Shown: piece after piece, positions 15,837 to 21,032 of the stretch | Layout of the letters: the number at the start of each line of letters is the position of its first letter | Position numbering within the stretch: the stretch's first letter is position 1 | Assembly (NCBI GenBank): GCA_003142355.1 | Contig: PLMF01000083.1 | Coordinates: 1-21,032, forward strand | Direction: 5' to 3' | Origin: Bryobacterales bacterium | GTDB taxonomy: Bacteria; Acidobacteriota; Terriglobia; Bryobacterales; Bryobacteraceae | Length of the DNA stretch: 21,032 nt | Notes under the pieces: model-generated | The model's input: only the letters and a program-made list of their open reading frames with translations | Told to the model about the DNA's origin: nothing | The model's database searches: none | Program-made: the position numbers and the translations under genes

Positions 15837-16340
15837 TCACGCCCGCGCCGCAAGGCGAATCTTTAGTCCGAGCTCGCCGCCCGGAAAAGCGCAACGCACC
15901 GCCACTACGACGTTTGCTCCCGAATCCCGCGTCGCAATATTCTTGCCGTAGATCACCGACGGTATGCTCATCTGCAGCCGGCCGGCATAAGGTTCTAAGA
16001 GGTTCTTGAATCCGCCGACAATCATATTCGTGATCTCACCGACAGCATCGAGCACCTCCTCGTCAACCTTCGAACACTTCGTCATCAGCAGCCGGGAAGA
16101 CAGATCGCACGCCGCTTCCACGTTGCACACCAATGCGCCGTTGCCGATCACCGCGCCCACCAAGCCAATCAGCACAAGCACCCCGTCGAAAGAAGCGGAC
16201 TGCTCCGTTTCCGGCTCGGATAAACGTTGAACCTCGGAACCAAGCATGGAGGTGAACACCTCCTGCGTTGCGGCGAAAAGCATGCCCGCCATCTGCTCAT
16301 TCTCCACGGGGAGCACAGTCCCACTACATTCCGTCGTCAT
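15837..16340 (-). CDS. cheX: CheX-type CheY-P phosphatase (first copy)
   Basis: A 167-residue CheC/CheX-family protein. The catalytic helix DAVGEITNMIVGGFK fits D-x3-E-x2-N with D98, E102 and N105, followed by SIPSVIYG with P127. It should dephosphorylate CheY-P. Its ATG at 16340 overlaps the cheY1 stop as ATGA, so phosphatase and substrate are probably made in fixed ratio. Fifty-two bases separate it from cheA. One catalytic helix and the length argue for CheX rather than CheC, and no CheD gene is present in the window. Confidence 0.82.
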   Translation of the reverse strand: MTTECSGTVLPVENEQMAGMLFAATQEVFTSMLGSEVQRLSEPETEQSASFDGVLVLIGLVGAVIGNGALVCNVEAACDLSSRLLMTKCSKVDEEVLDAVGEITNMIVGGFKNLLEPYAGRLQMSIPSVIYGKNIATRDSGANVVVAVRCAFPGGELGLKIRLAARA

Positions 16341-16723
16341 GTTGATAGAAGGGAAGCAAGCTTGTCTCGCAGTAAGTCGGCGCTGAAAGGCTTGCGGACG
16401 TATGACGTGGCCCCTAGGTCCACCGCTTCCTGTACCCTCGCCTGGCTACCCTCTGTGGTGATCATGACCACCGGCAAATCATGCCACTGCGCCGATTCGC
16501 GCAGGGTGCGCAACAGTTCAAGGCCGTCCATGTTGGGCATGTTGACGTCCGAGAGGACCAGAGAGACGTCATGATCCTCCATCAATTTCAGTGCTTCCCT
16601 GCCGTCGCTGGCTTCCAGTACTTCGCCCAGAGCAAGGCCCGTCTGGTTCAGCACTCTCAATAAGATCTTCCTAATCGCAGTCGAATCATCGACGATTAGC
16701 AAATTCGGCGGTTTTACTCTCAT
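16337..16723 (-). CDS. cheY: CheY-like single-domain response regulator (copy 1)
   Basis: A 128-residue stand-alone receiver with D12/D13 (IVDDS), phosphoacceptor D59 in LSDVNMPNMDG, T89 in MITTEG and K111 in VRKPF, so it should be a working CheY. The ATG at 16723 is chosen for the GAGAG just upstream; in-frame ATG 16741 and GTG 16744 are alternatives without a Shine-Dalgarno site. The gene lies 66 bases after fliG and overlaps cheX1, which places it closest to the motor genes and makes it the better candidate for the FliM-binding CheY. That assignment is inference. Confidence 0.9.
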   Translation of the reverse strand: MRVKPPNLLIVDDSTAIRKILLRVLNQTGLALGEVLEASDGREALKLMEDHDVSLVLSDVNMPNMDGLELLRTLRESAQWHDLPVVMITTEGSQARVQEAVDLGATSYVRKPFSADLLRDKLASLLST

Positions 16724-16789
16724 CTTCTCTCTGTCACCCATCACATCGGAGATTGATCACTTCGTGACCATGCCATATAACCTTCGACG

Positions 16790-17854
16790 CTAGACCACAA
16801 ACTGGTCCCCGCTGCTCGGTTTGAGGCTGAGGACACCTTCGGCCTCGAGTTGCCTGGCGGTCGCGATGATTGTCTGCTGTGCCTCTTCCACGTCGCGGAT
16901 TCGCACCGGCCCCTTGGCCTCCATGTCCTCGGTGAGCATTTCAACCGCGCGAGCGGACATGAAGGATGTGAAGTGGTTCTTGGTTGCGGGGCTGCATCCT
17001 TTAAGAGCCGTCGTCAACGCGTTGCGGTCCACCTTGCCCATCAGCATGCGCATCGCCGCTTCGTCCAGGTGCGTCAGGTCCTCAAAGACAAACATCAGTT
17101 TTCGAATCGTCTGCTCCAGGTTGGGATCTTGATCGGTGATTTCGCTGAGAATGCCATCGCTCGTCTTTGAGTCGACCCGATTCAAGACCTCCGCAACCGC
17201 GCGGACGCCGGAGTAGGACTCAAGGCCCGACTCTCCTAATAATCTCAGCCTGGCGCCGAGTGTCTTTGCTATCTTGTTGACGACCTCCGGGGAAATCTGG
17301 TCCAGCACGGCCATACGGCGGACCACATCGCCCCTTACCTCATCGGGAAGGGCTGTCAACAATTTGGCCGCGTGAGCTGGACCCACGTGCGACAGAACCA
17401 GTGCAATGGCCTGTGGATGTTCCCGCTGCACCACCTTTGCCAACTGTTCCGGGTCGGCCTTTTGCAGCGAGTTGATGAGGGCATTTTCGGTCCCCAGCGA
17501 CTTCAACACGCGCTCGCCGATCCGCTTACCAGTCTCCGGTCCGAACGCTGCTACAAGAACGGATTGCGCGTACTCCATACCCCCGCTATCGAACAGGCGA
17601 GCACGCTCGACCGCTCGCTCGAAGTTCTTCAACACACCGTCTCGTTCTTCGTCCGACACGGCACCCAGGAGGCTGATCTCCCGGGTCACTTGGTGGACCT
17701 CATCCTCCGGCAGGCGTCGGAGTATTGCAGCGCAGTTCTCATCGCCGACGCTAATCAGTAGTATCGCGGCCGCCCGCGCACCCATGGGCGGAACCGTTTC
17801 AGCTGAAATCAGCTGGGGCGCCATCTCCAGAGGCACGGGGATCGGTGAAGTCAT
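16790..17854 (-). CDS. fliG: Flagellar motor switch protein FliG
   Basis: A 354-residue rotor protein that binds the MS-ring (FliF) through its N-terminal domain and contacts the stator through its C-terminal domain. The middle-domain motif EHPQAIALVLSH and the C-terminal helix FVFEDLTHLDEAAMRMLMG with ALKGCS are diagnostic. ATG at 17854 is preferred because AGGA lies six bases upstream; ATG 17875 with AGGA close by and TTG 17887 are alternatives. Compared with most FliG proteins the N terminus has a short Pro-rich extension before ARAAAILLISVG. It heads the chemotaxis unit, and fliN-fliY-fliM point the other way across a 0.84-kb spacer. No fliF, stator or export gene is in the window. Confidence 0.95.
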   Translation of the reverse strand: MTSPIPVPLEMAPQLISAETVPPMGARAAAILLISVGDENCAAILRRLPEDEVHQVTREISLLGAVSDEERDGVLKNFERAVERARLFDSGGMEYAQSVLVAAFGPETGKRIGERVLKSLGTENALINSLQKADPEQLAKVVQREHPQAIALVLSHVGPAHAAKLLTALPDEVRGDVVRRMAVLDQISPEVVNKIAKTLGARLRLLGESGLESYSGVRAVAEVLNRVDSKTSDGILSEITDQDPNLEQTIRKLMFVFEDLTHLDEAAMRMLMGKVDRNALTTALKGCSPATKNHFTSFMSARAVEMLTEDMEAKGPVRIRDVEEAQQTIIATARQLEAEGVLSLKPSSGDQFVV

Positions 17855-18120
17855 TGCGGTTCCTACCGACTGCATGTTCCTTGCCAACTCGACTTGTCAT
17901 CGATTGTGAGGCGAAACTCAGCGCACCCGAAACACTGTGAGACACTCAGGCCCGGCCATTCACTAAGGCCTACCGTATCGACCGGAAGGCAGCATCTCGA
18001 CCGTCTTTGTCAACTGGGCGGACGAGTGGACTGGCGTCGACAACCTCGGCGCTCAGTCGTGACGGGGCCGGCAGCCCATGCGCCACGCAACAGCCGAAGA
18101 GAGCCCGCCGTCGGCGTTCA

Positions 18121-18180
18121 CAGTGATGCCCATTCTCGCAAGGCTAAGTAATTGTCACCACAGCGAGTGCCTCATCACTG
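18121..18180. repeat. Nested imperfect inverted repeat, possible RNA leader structure
   Basis: Outer arms CAGTGATG (18121-18128) and CATCACTG (18173-18180) are perfect complements; inner arms CTCGC (18135-18139) and GCGAG (18163-18167) are too, around a 23-base loop. If fliG is transcribed from the promoter at 18272-18286, this lies in its leader and could fold in the RNA. Confidence 0.5.
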
Positions 18181-18245
18181 CAGGGGCTGATAACGATCCA
18201 ACTAGTCACATGTAATGGCTTCGGCACAATTACAGCTGTCGCATA

Positions 18246-18259
18246 CTTGACGAGTCAAG
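18246..18259. promoter_or_regulatory. 14-bp dyad at the predicted fliG-side transcription start
   Basis: CTTGAC-GA-GTCAAG is a perfect 6-bp dyad with a 2-base spacer. It begins at the predicted +1 (about 18260, minus strand), so it could be an operator or a 5' hairpin of the transcript. Confidence 0.4.
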
Positions 18260-18271
18260 CTTTTGACAGCG

Positions 18272-18286
18272 GCATCATTCGTGCCA
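18272..18286 (-). promoter_or_regulatory. Sigma54 (-24/-12) promoter reading toward fliG
   Basis: On the minus strand the sequence is TGGCACGAATGATGC. It matches TGGCACG-N4-TTGC in all but one -12 position, with GG and GC at the required 12-base distance. Predicted +1 is near 18260, leaving a leader of about 400 bases before fliG (17854). Sigma54 with an enhancer-binding activator commonly controls flagellar genes. No activator gene is visible here. Confidence 0.6.
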
Positions 18287-18467
18287 GCCTGGCTAAACTG
18301 ATTTACGCAATCAGGCGTCACCGAGTCGACGTGGCGAGGAGTGGACTCGGCGGGGACATAGGAACGATAGGTCACTAATAAAATTACGTTTTGTGTCTCA
18401 GATCTCCGGACGTGCATCTATAACGCCAAGTATTATGTGGGCGAGTTGGCCGGCGCCTGTCGTGATG

Positions 18468-18480
18468 AGACACTATGTCT
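18468..18480. promoter_or_regulatory. Dyad AGACA-CTA-TGTCT upstream of the fliN promoter
   Basis: A perfect 5-bp inverted repeat with a 3-base spacer, about 190 bases upstream of the plus-strand sigma54 promoter, which is a usual distance for an enhancer-binding-protein site. Binding is inferred from position only. Confidence 0.3.
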
Positions 18481-18659
18481 TGTGAGTATTACTGAGCCTG
18501 GAACGCCTAAAGAGCGATGTGATCAAAGCGTGGAGGCTATGTGAACGGCGGTACTGGGCCCGCCAGGACCAAGCCAGGGAACGGGGGCGCACACGTCGCC
18601 AGGGGCCTTTGCCGGGTGGCTGACACTCCTTGATGGGCGCCGCTGGATGGTGCTGTCTC

Positions 18660-18674
18660 TGGCACACAAAGTGC
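18660..18674 (+). promoter_or_regulatory. Sigma54 (-24/-12) promoter of fliN-fliY-fliM
   Basis: TGGCACACAAAGTGC fits TGGCAC-N5-TTGC with one mismatch and exact GG/GC spacing. Predicted +1 is about 18686, only 13 bases before the fliN ATG at 18699. The leader would be very short and has no Shine-Dalgarno site. The position also excludes the longer fliN frame starting at 18630-18633, which begins upstream of the promoter. Confidence 0.65.
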
Positions 18675-18698
18675 AAGCTATCGGCGTCGACGATCCAA

Positions 18699-18965
18699 AT
18701 GGACCCTCTTCTCAAGAGCACCGCCGAGATAATAGACCGATTCTCCGACATATCCGTTCCTGTGGAAGGGCGCTTTGAAGGGCGCTTGATGGATCTGCGG
18801 GATGTGCTGGCAGTTCGTCCCGGCGCCGTGATTCCGCTGCACCGGGCTGCTGGAGAAACGCTCAGGGTGTACATCGGCGATGTGTCAATTGGGTCCGCGG
18901 AAGTGATTGTTATCGAGGACCACCTGGCTCTTCGGATCACAGAATTCGAGGGCTTCGAAGCATGA
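18699..18965 (+). CDS. fliN: Flagellar motor switch protein FliN
   Basis: An 88-residue protein made of little more than one SpoA (surface presentation of antigens) domain. Typical segments are ISVPVEGRFEGRLMDLRDVL, then RPGAVIPLHRAAGETLRVYI and GSAEVIVIEDHLALRITEF. FliN forms the lower C-ring with FliM. It lacks the N-terminal extension seen in some FliN proteins. The start at ATG 18699 is chosen because the sigma54 promoter ends 24 bases upstream; there is no clear ribosome site. Its stop overlaps the next start as ATGA. A 12-base tandem duplication (18765-18788) encodes EGR-F/EGR-L inside the domain. It is first in the operon, whereas fliM usually precedes fliN. Confidence 0.9.
   Translation: MDPLLKSTAEIIDRFSDISVPVEGRFEGRLMDLRDVLAVRPGAVIPLHRAAGETLRVYIGDVSIGSAEVIVIEDHLALRITEFEGFEA
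18765..18788 (+). repeat. 12-bp tandem duplication inside fliN
   Basis: GAAGGGCGCTTT is followed directly by GAAGGGCGCTTG, 11 of 12 bases identical, encoding EGRF-EGRL. Confidence 0.8.
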
Positions 18966-19801
18966 GTACCGGCACAGACGATGGCCAGATTCGCCCTGAC
19001 TGCGCCAGGATGGCGGCGCAGGTAATTGCGTCCTGGGCGGACTCTCTTGCGACAGTCCTGGAATCCATGACGGTGCAGCGCCCGAAGATTGAGGCGCGGG
19101 CGGCGGCCTCGGGAGCCTTGGATCAGGGATTCGCGTGGTGGGGCCAGAAGTTGAGCATTCTGCAGCAGCCGTCGTTTTGGATCGGCGCTCCAGCCCAATC
19201 GTGGGCCGCCCTCGGACGCCTGGCTCTTTCCGCTCTCGGAGTGGAGGAGCCAAGCGATGCTGATCTTGCGTCGACGTGCCGCGACCTGATGGCCCAAACT
19301 AGCGCCGTGGTCGCCAGCGAGCTGGCCCGGGAGTTTGGGGAAGAGATGACCGGCGGAGACTCTGTTCCTACGAGTCAACCCGACGCCAACGGTGCCCTGA
19401 TCTTCCGGTGGTCACTGGATGCCGGGCTGATGTCGATCGAGGGAGCGGCAGTTGTGGCTGAGCCCTTCCTCGACCATTGCTCGGGCTTCATCGCGCGAGC
19501 GGTTGCGTCAAAGGCCGGCTGTGGGGAAGTTCCCCCGCAATCCGGTAGCGAGCCGCCGCAGTTCGCAGGTCGGCCCTTGAACTCGATCCCTAACTGTACC
19601 CTGTGCGTAAAGTTCATTCTGGGACGAACCACCTTGGCGCTGCGAGACGTATTCAAACTGAACGTCGGCTCCGTGATCATGCTGGACCAGTCCGCCCTCG
19701 ATCCCGCCTATGTGGTCATCGCCGGCCGGGTGCTGGCCCGCGGCCAGGTCGTGGTTGTAAACGGGAATTACGGGCTCAAGATCTGCCAGCACGAATTGTG
19801 A
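18962..19801 (+). CDS. FliY-like switch protein: unrecognised N-terminal domain plus C-terminal SpoA domain
   Basis: A 279-residue protein. The last 75 residues form a SpoA domain: LGRTTLALRDVFKLNVGSVI, then DPAYVVIAGRVLARGQVVVVNGNYGLKI, as in FliN/FliY. The N-terminal 200 residues are not recognised with confidence. A helix at 104-121 (SxxxDLMA...) can be laid over the CheC/CheX active helix, but the catalytic Glu and Asn would be Asp108 and Ala111, so phosphatase activity is doubtful. FliY, known from Bacillus and Thermotoga, joins CheC-like and FliN-like domains, and this could be a divergent version. The ATG overlaps the fliN stop by ATGA, and fliM follows after 22 bases. It probably sits in the C-ring beside FliN; function of the N-terminal part is unknown. 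Confidence 0.75.
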   Translation: MSTGTDDGQIRPDCARMAAQVIASWADSLATVLESMTVQRPKIEARAAASGALDQGFAWWGQKLSILQQPSFWIGAPAQSWAALGRLALSALGVEEPSDADLASTCRDLMAQTSAVVASELAREFGEEMTGGDSVPTSQPDANGALIFRWSLDAGLMSIEGAAVVAEPFLDHCSGFIARAVASKAGCGEVPPQSGSEPPQFAGRPLNSIPNCTLCVKFILGRTTLALRDVFKLNVGSVIMLDQSALDPAYVVIAGRVLARGQVVVVNGNYGLKICQHEL

Positions 19802-19823
19802 AAGCCGGGCTCGGGAAAATGAA

Positions 19824-20777
19824 ATGGTCAAACACCAGCTCACTCAACAGGAAATCGATAGCGTCTTCGATGCCGCGACAGGCGCCCGCCCCGCCTTCAC
19901 TGACGGTGTAGTCCCATTCGACTTTCGGCGCCTCGATCGCATTCCCAAATCGCGGGTCAGTGCCATCCACTCTTTGCACGAGGCCTTCGTGCGGAGTGTC
20001 AGCTCGAGCTTGACCGTATACCTTCGTTCCTTCGTTTCAGGGAGCCTCATCAGCGTCGAACAATTGCCGTACTCCGACTTCATGGAAACCTTACCTACGC
20101 CCACGTGTCTGGTCTACCTCAGTATGGACCCGTACCAGGGTCATGCGCTCATCGAAGTCAACCCCACTCTGATTGGGCCGATCCTGGATCTTGTGCTCGG
20201 CGGCAAAGTCACAACCGAACTGGGCCGTGAGATCACCGAAGTCGAGAAGCTGTTGATGGAAGGCTTTTTCCAGGTCGTCACTCACGACCTGCGCGAAATC
20301 TGGAAGCCTGTGGCCGCTATAAACTTCGCAGCGAGCGGCATCGAAACCAGTCCACAACTCTCGGGCAGATTCGTTCCGAACGAAGCGGTCGTGGCAGTTG
20401 CGATGGAACTGCGGATCGGAGAGAACATCGGGATGATGAACCTGGCAATTCCGTCCATCACCCTGAAGACCGTAGGGCAAAGGTTCGACCAGCAGTGGAC
20501 AAGCCATCGATCGGATAATCCTACAACCGAGCTCGCGATTAAGCGAAAGCTGGCTCGCGAACTGAACGTCACGCTGGAGTGTGTATATTCGCGTAATACC
20601 ATTCTCATGAAAGACTTGTTGAGCCTCTCAGTCGGCAAGATTCTTACCCTCGGACCGGCGTTCGATGAGACTTGGGACATTTTGGTGAATGGAACACCTA
20701 AATTCAGAGGCGCTGTCTGCGTCTCCCCAAAGAACCAGCTAACAGTTGTACTTGATGGCGCTTCTGACGGCGAGTGA
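19824..20777 (+). CDS. fliM: Flagellar motor switch protein FliM
   Basis: A 317-residue FliM. The N-terminal peptide LTQQEIDSVF (6-15) is the CheY-P docking site of the family. It is followed by FDFRRLDRI (32-40), the middle CheC-like domain with LVLGGKVTTELGREITEVEKLLM (about 123-145), and a C-terminal SpoA domain (about 240-312) with RNTILMKDLLSLSVGKIL. It joins FliG to FliN in the C-ring and receives the CheY signal. The ATG at 19824 has a weak GGGA seven bases upstream; an out-of-frame ATG at 19819 just ahead is ignored. It is the last gene of the fliN-fliY-fliM group. The intact docking peptide shows that the motor can be controlled by one or both CheY proteins here. Confidence 0.94.
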   Translation: MVKHQLTQQEIDSVFDAATGARPAFTDGVVPFDFRRLDRIPKSRVSAIHSLHEAFVRSVSSSLTVYLRSFVSGSLISVEQLPYSDFMETLPTPTCLVYLSMDPYQGHALIEVNPTLIGPILDLVLGGKVTTELGREITEVEKLLMEGFFQVVTHDLREIWKPVAAINFAASGIETSPQLSGRFVPNEAVVAVAMELRIGENIGMMNLAIPSITLKTVGQRFDQQWTSHRSDNPTTELAIKRKLARELNVTLECVYSRNTILMKDLLSLSVGKILTLGPAFDETWDILVNGTPKFRGAVCVSPKNQLTVVLDGASDGE

Positions 20778-20956
20778 CAGTAGATCGGTTATGGCAGCTC
20801 CGACTGGTCTGCCGCCCAAGTGAGCCGCGGCGCCTCAGATGCAAGAGCAAACACACGATCGGCTGAACTCTAACTAACAGCTTCGTGATGACTCAATATC
20901 CGCCCAGCCGATCATCCTGCGGCGCGTGCCGAGCGCTCTAAGCTCGCCTTGCTCTG

Positions 20957-20999
20957 CCGGGCCAGGTGATGTGACGGACGGCTTACATCACTGGCCCGG
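20957..20999. terminator. Strong hairpin downstream of fliM
   Basis: CCGGGCCAGGTGATGT (20957-20972) pairs with ACATCACTGGCCCGG (20985-20999), a 15-bp stem with one bulged G and a 12-base loop. It lies about 180 bases after the fliM stop in otherwise gene-free sequence. No T-tract follows, so a terminator role is uncertain; a palindrome GGCGATCGCC (21003-21012) and a TTGACA (21016-21021) come directly after it. Confidence 0.35.
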
Positions 21000-21032
21000 A
21001 GTGGCGATCGCCAGGTTGACAGACGAAAGCGT

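Larger units (their letters stand above)
17855..18698. other. Divergent gene-free regulatory region between fliG and fliN
   Basis: No frame here encodes a recognisable protein; short open frames such as 17894-18151 (+) and 18202-18417 (-) have Arg/Ser-rich, non-protein-like translations and no ribosome sites. Part of it (about 18200-18430) is richer in AT than the flanks. It contains two strong sigma54-type promoters facing outward (18272-18286 minus, 18660-18674 plus), two short dyads and a 60-nt imperfect inverted repeat, all listed separately. Confidence 0.7.

Noticed and set aside
17894..18151. Small plus-strand gene of 85 codons in the fliG-fliN spacer
   Set aside because: No ribosome site, Arg/His-rich composition without a hydrophobic core, no recognisable family.
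18222..18236. Third sigma54-like site, CGGCAC-N5-CAGC, plus strand
   Set aside because: GG/GC spacing is right but three conserved positions differ and no gene follows closely.
18202..18417. Small minus-strand gene of 71 codons in the fliG-fliN spacer
   Set aside because: It runs through the sigma54 promoter and dyad and has no ribosome site or family resemblance.
18414..18428. Sigma54-like site TGGCGTTATAGATGC, minus strand
   Set aside because: Two mismatches in the -24 element and one at -12. The better match at 18272-18286 lies downstream of it in the same direction.
18473..19378. Minus-strand open frame of 301 codons over fliN and fliY-like
   Set aside because: Arg/Ser/Pro-rich translation, antisense to two SpoA-family genes with good starts and overlaps.

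Overview
The window reads as a piece of a motile, GC-rich Gram-negative chromosome from an organism with an anaerobic or facultative lifestyle. The evidence is an outer-membrane porin with a signal peptide, a flagellar switch (FliG, FliM, FliN), a complete chemotaxis pathway and a soluble group 3c-type [NiFe] hydrogenase with an HdrA subunit. My best guess for the phylum is Acidobacteriota, but this rests only on general gene style; no marker gene here settles it. I see no tRNA, rRNA, CRISPR array, insertion sequence or integrase.

Layout, left to right. (1) 1-495, plus strand: the 3' end of a membrane glycosyltransferase (GT2) gene, cut by the window edge. (2) 520-6128, minus strand, transcribed right to left: a compact operon tusA - mvhG - mvhA - maturation protease - hdrA - mvhD, mostly joined by ATGA/GTGA overlaps, with a plausible sigma70 promoter at 6219-6246. 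(3) 6296-17854, minus strand: fliG - cheY1 - cheX1 - cheA - cheW - mcp - porin - cheY2 - cheB - cheR - cheX2. Gaps are short or absent, so this is probably one 11.5-kb transcription unit. (4) 17855-18698: about 0.84 kb with no convincing gene. It holds a divergent pair of good sigma54 (-24/-12) promoter matches, two dyads and a 60-nt imperfect stem-loop. (5) 18699-20777, plus strand: fliN - fliY-like - fliM. (6) 20778-21032: no gene, one strong hairpin.

How the genes work together. The soluble MCP (PAS domain with four cysteines, then a HAMP-like array and a signalling tip) should couple through CheW to the CheA kinase. CheA phosphorylates CheY1, CheY2 and CheB. CheR and CheB adjust the receptor, and two CheX-type phosphatases can dephosphorylate CheY. 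CheY-P binds the N-terminal peptide of FliM and changes the rotation set by FliG, FliM and FliN. The hydrogenase operon encodes an H2-oxidising or H2-evolving MvhADG module attached to the flavoprotein HdrA, but no HdrB or HdrC, so its second electron acceptor is not encoded here. A TusA-type sulfur carrier heads the operon.

Most unusual points: hydrogenase-HdrA with TusA and without HdrBC; CheA ending in a receiver domain whose phosphoacceptor Asp is replaced by Ser; a porin inside the chemotaxis operon; two CheX proteins; a fliN - fliY-like - fliM order driven by a sigma54 promoter placed almost on the start codon; and a 23-nt exact repeat between the window's first bases and cheY2.
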